Source: Skermanella aerolata KACC 11604 (lineage in GTDB: Bacteria; Pseudomonadota; Alphaproteobacteria; Azospirillales; Azospirillaceae). From it: a DNA stretch of 64,000 nucleotides. Below the pieces are notes generated by a model. The model was not told the DNA's origin and did not search any database. It worked only from the letters and a program-made list of their open reading frames with translations. This document shows, piece after piece, positions 42,276 to 51,790 of this stretch. The position numbers and the translations under genes were made by a program. Every line of letters begins with the position of its first letter. The first letter of the stretch is position 1. The stretch is from positions 62,001 through 126,000 of the forward strand of contig NZ_AVFK01000004.1 in assembly GCF_000936425.1 (NCBI RefSeq), given 5' to 3'.

Positions 42276-42529
42276 GGCCGGTCTCCGGATGACGATGAGC
42301 GCAAGGTGCCGGTCAAACCCATGACTGGCCTATCCGTTCCCGACCGGCGGTCTGACGGGAACGTGCAGTCTGGCTACGACGATCTCGCCGCCGAGGTTCG
42401 CTTCGGTCAGGTCGGCGTTGGAGATATGTCTGTAGCCGACCGGTACAAGTGTCAGTCCGGTTGCCGCATCATCCGCAATCGCACTAGGGACGGGCTGCAC
42501 GGTGATTCGTCGATGCCGCCCCGGACCTG

Positions 42530-45500
42530 CTACCCGAAGAAGCCGATCCTGTGCACGACCCCGATGCTGACCCGGCGCATCAGCTCGTACAGCCCGTTCA
42601 TCGGCGTGAAGATGTCCTCGTTCTCGCGCTGATAGTTCTGGCTTTCGTCGCTGGCATAGGTCGCGCGCTCGCCGAAGTCGCCGGTCACGGCGGTATCCGT
42701 CGTCGCCGGGAAGATGCGCTCCAGCTGGCTCACCGCCGTCGGGATGTCCAGGTGCAGCACCCGCAGCAGCAGCCGGGCATGGGTCGTGTTGTGCTGGTTG
42801 CTGAACTGCGGGATGTGGGTCGACAGCAGGAAGATCTCGTGGATCAGGGCTATCCGTACCGCGTGGAGCACGCCAAGCTGCTCCCGGGCCGCTCCGCTCA
42901 CCAGCGCCCCGCAGCCACCGCCCTCGATCTGGGCCAGGCCGTTCCGCAGGATGCAGAAATCGGCGAACAGCTTGCGGCCGACCTTGGTCTGGCGGGCATG
43001 GAGCTGGGTATCCTCGAGGTATCCCGCCAGCCGCCGCATCTGCTCAGCCCGCGCGCGGTCGGGAGTCTTGGCCGCCCGCAGCAGCCACAGGCCGGGGTCG
43101 AGCGTGTCGATATAGGCGCGCAGCGCATTGGGCGACGCGATGGCGGCCCCGTACTCGACCATGCCGATCAACTGGCGGAACCGGTTGGAGCGCAGGTAGA
43201 GCTGGCGGAACCGTTCCGGGTCCTTGTCGATCGCCTCGCCGACGCCGCTGATGGTATTGGCCGGCAGGCCCAGTTGCTGAAGGATCGCGTTGTGCGGGAT
43301 CGCGCGGATCTGGCTGACCGACGCCTGCTCGATATCGTCGTTGCCGTCGTGCTGGCGCTTGATCGCGCGGCTGCCCGACGGATAGAGCAGGTTGGTGCCG
43401 AAAGCGCCCAGCAGCGTCGCGTAGTCCTGGCTCCTGACCAGCGAGACCTGGAACTCCTTCACAGTGGTGAAGAACTCGGTGATGTAATCCGGATCTTCGT
43501 AATAGGGGTCGTTCCGCGCCTCTCCCCGGTCGCCGAACATGTGCTCCAGGATGCGGGTGATCACCGCCAGCGCTCCGGCCGGCGTCACGAAATACAGGAA
43601 TCCGTCGCCGCCCTGGAAGCTGACCTCCTGCTTGAAATCGACCTTGTTGTCGGCAAGGTATTCCAGCGAATACGGCGTGGCGGTATAGCTCAGCCGTTCC
43701 TCGAATCCCGCCGGGTGCGCCCCCCGGCCGATCGATTCGCCATGGGTGTCGAAGATGACGAGCTGGACGCCCGTCAGGCCGTGCTTGGGGAACAGCCGGG
43801 CGATGCGCAGCCGCAGCCGCTCGATCGACGCCGAGGCCGGCGTCTGTCCCAGATAGCGCCCGGCGTCGGAAAAGCCGGTCTGGATGCAGAGCCGGCCGCG
43901 CGCCTGGACATAGGCGCGGTAATGCGGATTGTCGAGCAACTGATCGATCACCCGGCTGCCTTGTTCCAGCGCCTTTTCCGTCTCGAACAGCGGGCTGATA
44001 TCGACCTTGTCGGCGACGCCGAACAGCTTGGCGTAATAAAGCGCCGTCAACGGCGTGAAGGCCGACTCGCACTCGGCGATCAGGAAACGGACCGGCGTCG
44101 TCGCATCGGCGTATTTCAGCATCTGCGCCACGATCATGAACAGCCGCTTGGCGGATGTCCGCTCCGACATGATCGATCCGAAATTGATCGTCTGCGGCCT
44201 GACCTTGTCGAGCAGGTCGTTCAGCGAATTCAGGTAGCACTGGCGGTAGCGCGGATCGTCGGGAGCCGTCTCCATCCCGACGGTCTTGCGGATCGCGTTG
44301 TGAAGCTGGGTCGCGTTGATCCGGACATGGGTGTGGGCCATGCCGAGCCCGTAGTTAGCCATCTCTGCCCGCAGGGTGCAGAGCCGGTGAATGGCCGGCT
44401 GGCTGGCCTTTTCGGCAGAGCCCGCCAGCCGGATGATCCGGTCGATCAGCCCGATCGCCTGGGCGTTGTCGATCAGGCGCAGGGAGATGCCGTCGTGCAT
44501 CCGCTGGGCGATGCGCTGGATATGGGGCAGCGCCTCCGCTTCTCCGGGGTCCTGGCCGAACACGCCGATCTCGTCGGTCACCTCGTTGATCGCCAGCGCC
44601 AGCCGCGACTCCAGGAGGTCCAGCGTGTGGCGGATGTCCTCACCCCCGGATGCCGGTCCACTCGATGCCTGGTGGCCCGATGCAGGTCCGATGGCGGTCA
44701 GCTCGCGCACTGCCCGGACTTCCTCCCGGTAATGGCGCAGCTGGGCCACCTGCACGATCAGGCGCTTCCGCAGCGTATCGGTCCACTTGATGTCCGACCG
44801 GCCGTCCAGGTCGTAGCCGACCCAGCTCGCCACCGTGATCAGGCGCGGCGTCAGCTCGGTCCAGCGGTCCGGATAATGATTGGCCGCGACGTCATGGACG
44901 ATGCCGTAGAGCTGACGCAAGGCGGCCTGGACGTTGCCGATCGCGATCAGCGACAGGTTGTGTTCCCGCGTCAGGCTCAGGTCGTCGTCGGGCCGGTGGA
45001 CCAGCCCCGCCATATGGTCGACCAGTTCCCGCCGGGTGGATTCGGGCAGGGGGGTGCCGTCGCCGGCCCGGCCGGACGCCATCGTGGTCAGCAGCTCCAT
45101 CAGCTCGCCCGACAGGTTGAACGTCGGGTGCGCGGTCATGACGATGCCGAACAACTCGTGCTCCACCTGGGCGCGGAACTGCTCGAACGCCACCGGCTCC
45201 GCGGTGCCGGGCGGCATCGCCAGCGCTTCGATCTTGGCCGTCAGGATGCGGATATTGGCATCCGGGTCCATTTCCCCGACATAGCGCTTCAGCCGGGCGG
45301 CGCGACCAATGAAGCCGTCGGCCGATAGGTACTGGATCAGCTGCTCCAGCGTTGCGTAGGAGACTGAACCGTCCTCGATCCGGCGCGACAGTTCAAGCGC
45401 CACCCGCTGGATCGGGTTGCTGAACGGGTCGTCGTCGGTCGCTTCGTTGAAGCGCTTGAGGGCGGCGACCAGATCGGCGGTAAGGGCGGCCAGATCGGCC

Positions 45501-45655
45501 GGCGCCGCGTCCGCCGGCGGAAAGCAGGCATCCTTCGTCAGCAGCGGCCAGTTCAGTCCGGTCATGCCGTCCTGCGCCGGTCCGGTCATCCCGGCAGTCT
45601 CCGCATTGTCGGTCGCGAGGATAGGGGAGGCGATGACCGGGGAGTCCTGCTGCAT
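42530..45655 (-). CDS. Large phosphoenolpyruvate carboxylase-like protein with altered catalytic motif
   Basis: This ~1041-residue protein has the overall sequence of PEP carboxylase. The first signature VMTAHPTFN (His176) is kept, and ASWVGYDLDGR matches the family's GSWIGGDRDGN region. The second signature, normally FHGRGGSxGRGGGP, reads FDTHGESIGRGAHP (635–648). The usual catalytic His and Arg are therefore replaced by Asp and His, although GRG is kept. The typical C-terminal glycine-rich end is also missing. Carboxylase activity is doubtful, and a divergent paralogue with another role is likely. The start at 45655 is tentative, because the frame stays open to 45886. Confidence 0.75.
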   Translation of the reverse strand: MQQDSPVIASPILATDNAETAGMTGPAQDGMTGLNWPLLTKDACFPPADAAPADLAALTADLVAALKRFNEATDDDPFSNPIQRVALELSRRIEDGSVSYATLEQLIQYLSADGFIGRAARLKRYVGEMDPDANIRILTAKIEALAMPPGTAEPVAFEQFRAQVEHELFGIVMTAHPTFNLSGELMELLTTMASGRAGDGTPLPESTRRELVDHMAGLVHRPDDDLSLTREHNLSLIAIGNVQAALRQLYGIVHDVAANHYPDRWTELTPRLITVASWVGYDLDGRSDIKWTDTLRKRLIVQVAQLRHYREEVRAVRELTAIGPASGHQASSGPASGGEDIRHTLDLLESRLALAINEVTDEIGVFGQDPGEAEALPHIQRIAQRMHDGISLRLIDNAQAIGLIDRIIRLAGSAEKASQPAIHRLCTLRAEMANYGLGMAHTHVRINATQLHNAIRKTVGMETAPDDPRYRQCYLNSLNDLLDKVRPQTINFGSIMSERTSAKRLFMIVAQMLKYADATTPVRFLIAECESAFTPLTALYYAKLFGVADKVDISPLFETEKALEQGSRVIDQLLDNPHYRAYVQARGRLCIQTGFSDAGRYLGQTPASASIERLRLRIARLFPKHGLTGVQLVIFDTHGESIGRGAHPAGFEERLSYTATPYSLEYLADNKVDFKQEVSFQGGDGFLYFVTPAGALAVITRILEHMFGDRGEARNDPYYEDPDYITEFFTTVKEFQVSLVRSQDYATLLGAFGTNLLYPSGSRAIKRQHDGNDDIEQASVSQIRAIPHNAILQQLGLPANTISGVGEAIDKDPERFRQLYLRSNRFRQLIGMVEYGAAIASPNALRAYIDTLDPGLWLLRAAKTPDRARAEQMRRLAGYLEDTQLHARQTKVGRKLFADFCILRNGLAQIEGGGCGALVSGAAREQLGVLHAVRIALIHEIFLLSTHIPQFSNQHNTTHARLLLRVLHLDIPTAVSQLERIFPATTDTAVTGDFGERATYASDESQNYQRENEDIFTPMNGLYELMRRVSIGVVHRIGFFG

Positions 45656-46004
45656 GGTGCGGGCTTTCGTCGAACGGGGGCTGCGGATGGAAGCGGAGCG
45701 GCCAGCACCTGGGGCGGCTTTGCCGGGAAGGTCCGCAAGAGGGCGCCGTGGCATGGCGTCGGTTGCTCCTGGCGCTGAGGCTCCGGGCGGGGGCTCCGGA
45801 TAAGCTGGTCTCGGACGTGGCGGGACGGTGCAGGGATTGCTGCGCCGCGATGTGGGAACGATGCGGCGGACCCACTGGTCTGTCAACGCCGATTCCCTGC
45901 CATTTATGGAAAAACCCGCATGGCGGAATTCTCCGGAAAATCCGCCCGATATTTCCTGAGGACAAGGGGTTCAACTCGACGCCGCCGACTTGCTAGACTG
46001 GGGT
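45656..46004. other. Divergent promoter region, PEPC-like gene and APH–AAA gene
   Basis: This 349-nt gap separates two divergent genes. The minus frame of the PEPC-like gene stays open through its first ~230 nt, but the encoded Pro/Arg-rich stretch looks non-coding. The AT-rich patch around 45890–45970 (TTTATGGAAAAACCC, ATATTTCC) is the likely promoter zone. No RNA gene or repeat is seen. Confidence 0.4.
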
Positions 46005-47525
46005 ATGATGACAGGTGCCAGTTCCCCCGCCGATCAGGCCGCTATTGCCGCCTTCCTGTCCGATCCCGCCACCCATGGCGGCGATGTCGAACGGATCGAC
46101 ACCCATGGCAGCATGGTCTTCCTGACCGGCGACCGTGTCTACAAGCTCAAGCGGGCCGTCAGCTTTCCCTATATGGACTACGGCACGCGCGAGAAGCGGG
46201 CCGCCGCCTGCGAGGCGGAGGTGAAGCTGAACCGCCGGACGGCCCCTTCGCTCTATCTCGGCCTGGCTCCCGTGCTGCGGGGCGCTGCCGACGGCTTCCG
46301 GCTAGGACCTCTGGTGCAGAGGGCGGAAGGGGAGGCCGAGGACTGGCTGGTCGTCATGGCGCGGGTCGATCGGGAAGCGCTGTTCGACCGCATGGCCGAA
46401 AGCGGCAGGCTCGACGCCGACCTGATGCGCCGGCTGGCCGATGCCGTCGCGGCCTTCCATGCCTCGGCGGAGCGGTTCACCGATCGGGGCGGGCAGGCCG
46501 CGATGCGCTGGGTGGTGGAGGACAACGTCGCCGAACTCGCCGAGCGGCCCGACCTGTTCGGACCGGACCGGCTGGCGCGGCTGGCGGATCTTTCCCGCGT
46601 GGCGCTGGACCGGCACGCCGGCCTGCTCGACCTTCGGCGCGACGGCGGGCTGGTCCGGTACTGCCACGGCGACCTGCACCTGCGGAACATCTGTCTGGTG
46701 GACGGGCAGCCGACCCTGTTCGACTGCATCGAGTTCAACGACGACATCGCGATCGTCGACGTGCTCTACGATCAGGCCTTCCTGCTGATGGACCTGGAGC
46801 ACCGGGGCCTGCGCTCCCTTGCCAATGCCCTGTTCAACCGCATGCTCGAGCGGACCGGCGATATCGGTGGGCTGGTGCTGCTGCCACTGTTCCTGTCGAC
46901 CCGCGCCGCCGTCCGCGCCAAGGTCGAGGCCTCGGCCGGCAAGGACCGGTCGGCACGTGAATACTTCGACCATGCGCTGACGGCTATCGATCCGCCCGGG
47001 CCGAAGCTGGTGGCGGTCGGCGGACTTTCCGGCTCCGGCAAGACCACGGTCGCCCGCATGCTTGCTCCGGACATCGGTCCGGCGCCGGGTGCCGTGGTGC
47101 TTCGCAGCGACGCTGTGCGGAAGGAATTGTGGGGAGTGGCGGAAACGGACCGCCTGCCGCCCGAAGCCTACGCTCCCGACATGACGCACCGCGTCTATGC
47201 CGAACTGGCGGACCGGGCGCGCCGCATCGTATCCGCCGGCCACGGCGTCGTCGTCGATGCCGTCCATGCCCGGATCGGAGAGCGGGCGGCGCTGGAGGAT
47301 CTCGCGCGCCGTCTTGGCGTCCCGTTCCGGGGCATCTGGCTGGAGGCGCCTCCCGAAGTGCTGATCGCCCGTGTCGAGGCCCGGACCGGCGATGCCTCCG
47401 ATGCCGGCGAAAGCGTGGTCCGGCGCCAGTTAACCTATGCCCTGGGGGAAATCTCATGGCCGCGGGTCGTTCATCTTGATGGGGATGAAGACAGCAAATC
47501 AAAATTACGACAAATTATCTCATAA
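46005..47525 (+). CDS. APH-type phosphotransferase fused to AAA/kinase ATPase domain
   Basis: This 506-residue protein is a fusion. The N-terminal ~330 residues have the aminoglycoside-phosphotransferase kinase fold, with the catalytic loop HGDLHLRNI and the metal motif FDCIEFND. The C-terminal ~165 residues are a P-loop kinase-like domain with Walker A GLSGSGKTT and a lid region near VRKELWG. This architecture is widespread in proteobacteria, but its substrate is unknown; resistance to aminoglycosides is not implied. Starts ATG 46005 and 46008 are adjacent, with GGGG just before. The last codons (SKSKLRQIIS) are AT-richer than the rest. Confidence 0.82.
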   Translation: MMTGASSPADQAAIAAFLSDPATHGGDVERIDTHGSMVFLTGDRVYKLKRAVSFPYMDYGTREKRAAACEAEVKLNRRTAPSLYLGLAPVLRGAADGFRLGPLVQRAEGEAEDWLVVMARVDREALFDRMAESGRLDADLMRRLADAVAAFHASAERFTDRGGQAAMRWVVEDNVAELAERPDLFGPDRLARLADLSRVALDRHAGLLDLRRDGGLVRYCHGDLHLRNICLVDGQPTLFDCIEFNDDIAIVDVLYDQAFLLMDLEHRGLRSLANALFNRMLERTGDIGGLVLLPLFLSTRAAVRAKVEASAGKDRSAREYFDHALTAIDPPGPKLVAVGGLSGSGKTTVARMLAPDIGPAPGAVVLRSDAVRKELWGVAETDRLPPEAYAPDMTHRVYAELADRARRIVSAGHGVVVDAVHARIGERAALEDLARRLGVPFRGIWLEAPPEVLIARVEARTGDASDAGESVVRRQLTYALGEISWPRVVHLDGDEDSKSKLRQIIS

Positions 47526-47658
47526 TTGATCCAAGTGTAGCATTAGTGGTAGTCAGCTATTCGGTCGTCGAATTGATGTGAGTCATTGAGAACGGACAGG
47601 CGCGGTCTTAAGCTCCCCAGGATAACAGACTTCCTGATGAAATAAGGGAGCGGTAAAA

Positions 47659-48522
47659 ATGCTTCGAAAAATTCTCGTGCCGGTGACCGGCCGTGACAGC
47701 GACCGCGCTGTCCTCGCCATGGGCTTCACGGTCGCCAGGATCTTCGATGCCCATGTAGAGGCGCTCCACGTCAAGATCGATGCGCGCGACGCGATACCGA
47801 TGCTGGGCGACGGCATGTCCGCGGCGCTGATCGAAGAATTGATGAAGGCGGCGGAGAAGGATGCGGCGGCCGATGCCGAAACCGCCCGCCAGCACTTCGA
47901 AGCCGCGCGTGCGGCGGCTCAGGCCGCAGTGACCCAGTCGGCACCGGGGCCGGGCATGGCGTCGGGATGGTTCAAATCCGTAACCGGCCGCATCGACGAC
48001 ATCGTCCCGGCCGAAGCGCGCCTGTCTGATCTGGTGGTGTTTTCCCAAGGGGCCGGCCGGGGCGACAACCGGATGGCGGTGACGCTGGAATCGACTCTGC
48101 TCGACTCTTCCCGGCCGCTGCTGCTGGCACCGGATCGTCCGCCCACGAAGATCGGCGGCACGGTCGCCATTGCCTGGAACGGCAGTGCCGAATGCACCCG
48201 TGCCGTGGCCGCCGCGATGCCGTTCCTGCTAAGGGCCGCGACGGTCCATATCCTGACCGCGCATACGTCCTCGACAGCTCCGGAGGAAGGCGGACGGCTG
48301 GCGGATTATCTGGCGTGGCACGGTATCCAGGCCGGCATCCATGTGGTGAAGCCGCACGACGAGCCGGTCGGCAGCGCGCTCGTCGCCCGGGCGTCTGAAC
48401 TGGGGGCGGATTTTCTGGTCATGGGCGGCTACGGCCACAGCAGGGTCCGTGAAATGATCCTGGGCGGCGTCACCCGCTACATCTTCGACCATCCGAGCCT
48501 GCCGGTCCTGATCGCCCACTGA
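47659..48522 (+). CDS. Universal stress protein (UspA family)
   Basis: This 287-residue protein consists of tandem Usp domains. The N-terminal half (RKILVPVTGRDSDRAVLAMG) is divergent, with an Ala-rich helical insertion near 50–100. The C-terminal half keeps the nucleotide-binding pattern MGGYGHSRVREMILGGVTRYI, ending VLIAH. Such proteins bind ATP and act in stress survival. A GGGAG site precedes ATG 47659. Its stop TGA is also the first three bases of a repeat arm (TGATACCAG). Confidence 0.9.
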   Translation: MLRKILVPVTGRDSDRAVLAMGFTVARIFDAHVEALHVKIDARDAIPMLGDGMSAALIEELMKAAEKDAAADAETARQHFEAARAAAQAAVTQSAPGPGMASGWFKSVTGRIDDIVPAEARLSDLVVFSQGAGRGDNRMAVTLESTLLDSSRPLLLAPDRPPTKIGGTVAIAWNGSAECTRAVAAAMPFLLRAATVHILTAHTSSTAPEEGGRLADYLAWHGIQAGIHVVKPHDEPVGSALVARASELGADFLVMGGYGHSRVREMILGGVTRYIFDHPSLPVLIAH

Positions 48523-48625
48523 TACCAGGGTCGGAGAATTCTGACCTGCCGACGCGTTGGGTGTCGGGCTGAAGAGGCCCGACCTACAGGTGCCGCAGGC
48601 TGGAAACAACGGTCAGGGCAGGTCA
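48520..48625. repeat. Palindromic element abutting the Usp stop codon
   Basis: The left arm TGATACCAGGGTCGGAG starts with the stop codon TGA of the Usp gene. The hairpin core GTGTCGGGCTGAAGAGGCCC continues with GACCTAC (48561–48587). TGACCTGCC (48542–48550) mirrors GGCAGGTCA (48617–48625). It is a variant of the repeat family with a GTCGGGC core. Confidence 0.7.
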
Positions 48626-48717
48626 ACCCGTCCATCAAGCGAACGCAAAACATCAAGAAGAGCCCTAACCGCGCCAACGCGCCGCCAAGGGGCCTCACCC
48701 TGGAGGAGTTGCAGACC

Positions 48718-48990
48718 ATGATCACCATTGAGGACTGCATAGCGCTCAGCGAACTGACTGAACCGGAGATCCTCGCCATTGCCGAACACGAGCACGTGCC
48801 GGAAATGGTCGCGCTCGAGATGGGCAACTACCTGCTGCACCGTCCCGATGGGGAAACCTGCATCAAGGGCATCATCCTGGATGATATCAGGCAAGCCCAG
48901 GAGCGGGGCGACCGCCGCCACGTCGCCCGCTTGAAGCTGGTGCTGCGCCACTTCATGGACACGCACGGGATGACGGTGAAGCTCTGCTGA
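48718..48990 (+). CDS. Small conserved hypothetical protein, 90 residues
   Basis: This helical protein begins MITIEDCIALSELTEPEILA and continues HVPEMVALEMGNYLL. It has four short helices and two cysteines, one near the N-terminus and one at the C-terminus (TVKLC). The N-terminal part resembles a recurring family of alphaproteobacterial hypothetical proteins, but no name is known to me. GGAGGAG lies 9 nt before ATG 48718. Palindromic repeats lie on both sides. Confidence 0.7.
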   Translation: MITIEDCIALSELTEPEILAIAEHEHVPEMVALEMGNYLLHRPDGETCIKGIILDDIRQAQERGDRRHVARLKLVLRHFMDTHGMTVKLC

Positions 48991-49011
48991 AGCGGTTAGA
49001 TGCCGTTTCTA

Positions 49012-49150
49012 ATACCAGAAGCCGAAGACATTGACCTGTGTGGACAGTGTTTGTTGGGCCACGGCCAAACCTACAGGCTCCTGCTTCGTAGGTTGGGCCG
49101 TGGCCCAACACTTGCCGACCGGCATGCAAACTCTTCGGCTCCTGGTATCA
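49012..49150. repeat. Complete nested palindromic element ending in the wzm stop codon
   Basis: Outer arms ATACCAGAAGCCGAAGA (49012–49028) and TCTTCGGCTCCTGGTAT (49132–49148) pair at 16 of 17 positions. The core arms 49052–49074 and 49088–49110 match the core of the other copies with one mismatch. On the minus strand the outer arm begins TGATACCAG, where TGA is the wzm stop codon. Confidence 0.85.
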
Positions 49151-49933
49151 CAACGCGTAGATCAGCTTGTTGCCGATCCGGCGCGCCATCGTGATGCCCG
49201 CCGCCGCCGCCGTCAGGGCGATGACATAGGTTGCGATCATCAGGTCCAGCGTCGGGGCGGCGCCGCCGTGCAGCAACACCTGCACGGAGCCGAAAAGCAT
49301 GGCGAAGGGGTTGTACTTGACGATGACCTCGATCGACTTCGGCACCATGGTCCAGTGATAGACGATCGGCGTCAGCCAGAACATGACCGAGAAGAACAGG
49401 TTCAGCAGGTGGGGCAGGTCGCGGTAAAGCACACCCAGATAAGCCATCACCACGCCCGCGCCGTAGGTGAAGATCACGACCGGCAACAACACCGGCACGA
49501 TCAGCGCCACGATCATCAGCGCATTGTCCGACGTGACGATCGCGACGGCCAGAAGCAGCGACATCGCGATCAGCGTGGCGAACAACTCGCATGAGATGTC
49601 CGATAGCACGAAGATCCAGTGAGGCATCGCGGTGTTCTGGCAGGTCCCCTTGCGCGACGTGATCGAGGTGGCGCTGTTGATCAGGCTCGACGATATGAAG
49701 GTCCAGGGCAGCAGACCTGCAGCAAGATAGACGAAGTAGTTATCGATCGGCACCTTGATGATAAGGCCGAAAGCGAAGAAGTAGACGATCAACTGAACCA
49801 ACGGGTTGAGCAAAGACCAGCCCATGCCGATCAGCGATCCGCAATACTTCTTATAGAGCGATACGCTGGCGATGAAATGTACTGTCTTCAGCTCTGTCTT
49901 CAGGCTCTCGTTCAGTAACATGATATCATCCAT
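49148..49933 (-). CDS. Polysaccharide ABC exporter permease (KpsM/Wzm type)
   Basis: This 261-residue inner-membrane protein of the ABC-2 polysaccharide/polyol exporter family has six helices. The amphipathic N-terminus (LLNESLKTELKTVHFIASVS) leads to KKYCGSLIGMGWSLLNPLVQ, the loop that contacts the ATPase. It overlaps the end of the ATP-binding gene by 8 nt. It should form the channel for a lipid-linked capsule or O-antigen chain. Starts ATG 49933 and ATG 49921 are both in frame. Its stop is fused to the palindromic element downstream. Confidence 0.9.
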   Translation of the reverse strand: MDDIMLLNESLKTELKTVHFIASVSLYKKYCGSLIGMGWSLLNPLVQLIVYFFAFGLIIKVPIDNYFVYLAAGLLPWTFISSSLINSATSITSRKGTCQNTAMPHWIFVLSDISCELFATLIAMSLLLAVAIVTSDNALMIVALIVPVLLPVVIFTYGAGVVMAYLGVLYRDLPHLLNLFFSVMFWLTPIVYHWTMVPKSIEVIVKYNPFAMLFGSVQVLLHGGAAPTLDLMIATYVIALTAAAAGITMARRIGNKLIYAL

Positions 49934-50792
49934 ATCGCTGCGCGTAGATGTCGAGGATCTTGTCGGTAGGGCCGTCTTCGACCATCCGCCCGTGGTCCAG
50001 CAGGATGCTCCTGTTGCACACGTCGCGGATCAAGCCGGCTGAATGGCTCACCAGGATCACGATCGGGGTGCGCTCGATATGCTCCATCATCGCGGCCTGC
50101 GATTTCCTGACGAAATTGGCGTCTCCGGTGGCGAACACCTCGTCCAGGATCAGGATATCGGGCGTCTGGAACAGCGAGGTCGCGAAGGTGAGCCGGGCCT
50201 GCATGCCGCTGCTGAGCGTCTGGAACTGGGCATCGGCAAACTCGGTCAGTTCGGCGAAGTCTAGGATGGCGTCTTCAAGGTCCCGGCTGTGCTGGGGCAG
50301 TCGATTCGAATAGGCCAGACCCAGCTTGATGTTGAGCCGGAGCGGCAGGTCCGGTTCGAAACCCAGCCCCTGGGCGATGACCGGGGCGATGCTGCCGGCG
50401 ACGTTCCGGGTGCCGTGGACCGGCGGAAGGATGCCTGCGATCACCTTCAGCAGCGTCGTCTTGCCCGACCCGTTATGCCCGACGATTCCCAGTCTGTCTC
50501 CGGGCGAGACCTTCAGGTCGATGGCATCCAGCACCTTGCGGCCGGTCATGACCTCCTTCGGTGTTCCCCGCAGCATCCCGACCAGCACGCCCTTTACGGT
50601 GCGGTAGACGTGTTGGCCGAAAATGACATCGACCCTGTCGAGACTGACCGAGGCATTCGACGTATGGACCTCGGTATCCCGTTGGGCCATCAACTGCTCG
50701 AAGGCTGTGGGTGCCATGATGTTCACGCTATCGTCCCCGTCCTGCTCGTCCACCGCACCGGCCGGTGCGGTGATATCGAAGTCCATTGCCAC
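49926..50792 (-). CDS. Polysaccharide ABC exporter ATP-binding protein (KpsT/Wzt type)
   Basis: This 288-residue ATPase has Walker A GHNGSGKTT near residues 110–118, the signature LSSGMQARLTFATSLFQTP and Walker B ILILDEVFATGD, followed by LVSHSAGLIRDVC. This is the pattern of capsule and O-antigen exporters. An unusual acidic N-terminal extension of about 45 residues precedes the domain. There is no C-terminal carbohydrate-binding domain of the Wzt kind, so it is closer to KpsT. It starts 34 nt after the stop of the MotB-like gene and is probably in the same operon. Confidence 0.9.
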   Translation of the reverse strand: MAMDFDITAPAGAVDEQDGDDSVNIMAPTAFEQLMAQRDTEVHTSNASVSLDRVDVIFGQHVYRTVKGVLVGMLRGTPKEVMTGRKVLDAIDLKVSPGDRLGIVGHNGSGKTTLLKVIAGILPPVHGTRNVAGSIAPVIAQGLGFEPDLPLRLNIKLGLAYSNRLPQHSRDLEDAILDFAELTEFADAQFQTLSSGMQARLTFATSLFQTPDILILDEVFATGDANFVRKSQAAMMEHIERTPIVILVSHSAGLIRDVCNRSILLDHGRMVEDGPTDKILDIYAQRYG

Positions 50793-50826
50793 GGCCTGGT
50801 TTGCCTGTCCTGTTCATGTGCCCGTT

Positions 50827-51777
50827 TCACTTGGAAGTCGGCCGGAGGATCAACCCTCCTGGCTGGCCGGGTTGCTCCGTACCCGGAACGGCCACGTCGA
50901 AGCGCAGGTCGATCCGCTGGCTGCGTGCCTGGTTCTGCGTCTGGCCGGGCGGTTGTGCCGGTTCGGCCGTCGCCGGAGCGCCGCTGCCGATATCCTTCTT
51001 GCCCGTGTCCTTCTTTCCGGAAGTTCCTTTGCCGGGCGCGGGCTTCGCGGGCTCGGCCGGCTTTGCCTCCACGGGTGCCGGCTCCAGGGGCCACTGCGCT
51101 CCCATGCCGCGTATGTCGACCAGCCGTTCCGCCGCATCGTTGCGCAGGTCCAGCAGGCGCGGACTGACGCCAAGCAGGCCGCTCAGCAGATGGACGGCGC
51201 GGGCTCCGGTCAGGCTGTCCACCTCGGCGGCAGTTTGCTGGCCGGGTTCGGCATGGACCTCGATGCGTACCGTCCGCAGGCGCGCTTCGGCGAAAGGCTG
51301 GCAGACCGCACTGTCCGGCTGCGGAGCACCGTTGGACATGCAGGGAAGCCAGCGGCCGAGTGCTTCGCCAAGGTGTGAAACCATGGTCTGGCCAGGAGCC
51401 AGCGGCATCGCTCCGGCGGGGGCGAAATACCGGCCGGCGGGCAGGCGCAGCAATCCCTCGCGCGGGATGCCTTCGGCCTGGATACCGCGCGATGCCAGGA
51501 AATCCCTGATCTCTTCGATCAGCCGGGCGCGGACCATAATCTCGACATCGGCCTTGGCCGGACGCTCCAGCGGCGTAGCCGTTACATCCAACTTCGCCTT
51601 GATGCGCGCTTCGGCTTTGGCTTCCGCTTCCGCCACGGCATCGACCCTGTCTTTGCGGACGTCCAGGGCGAAGACCATGGCAATGATGATGAAAATGAAC
51701 AGCATCCCGGCCATCAAATCGGCCATGGAGGCGTAATAGCCTTCGTCCTTGGAGAAACTGTCGGCTGGATGGGACAT
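50827..51777 (-). CDS. MotB/ZorB-like protein with OmpA-type periplasmic domain
   Basis: This 316-residue protein has one N-terminal membrane helix (about 18–41, SMADLMAGMLFIFIIIAMVF). Asp20 sits just at its start, where MotB and ZorB carry the proton-accepting Asp. A helical linker rich in Ala, Glu and Lys follows. The OmpA/MotB-like domain covers about 90–240, with RTVRIEVHAEPG then DSLTGARAVHLLSGLLG in place of the usual GHTD...S..RA pattern. The C-terminus is a Pro/Lys tail. It starts 13 nt after the MotA-like gene. It probably anchors a stator to peptidoglycan. ZorB is the nearest recognised type, but no Zorya effector is present. Confidence 0.78.
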   Translation of the reverse strand: MSHPADSFSKDEGYYASMADLMAGMLFIFIIIAMVFALDVRKDRVDAVAEAEAKAEARIKAKLDVTATPLERPAKADVEIMVRARLIEEIRDFLASRGIQAEGIPREGLLRLPAGRYFAPAGAMPLAPGQTMVSHLGEALGRWLPCMSNGAPQPDSAVCQPFAEARLRTVRIEVHAEPGQQTAAEVDSLTGARAVHLLSGLLGVSPRLLDLRNDAAERLVDIRGMGAQWPLEPAPVEAKPAEPAKPAPGKGTSGKKDTGKKDIGSGAPATAEPAQPPGQTQNQARSQRIDLRFDVAVPGTEQPGQPGGLILRPTSK

Positions 51778-51790
51778 GCCGTCGCCTTTC

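Noticed and set aside
42551-45328. A 925-codon open frame on the plus strand
   Set aside because: It is antisense to the PEPC-like gene and has no recognisable domain; such long shadows come from the GC-rich third positions.
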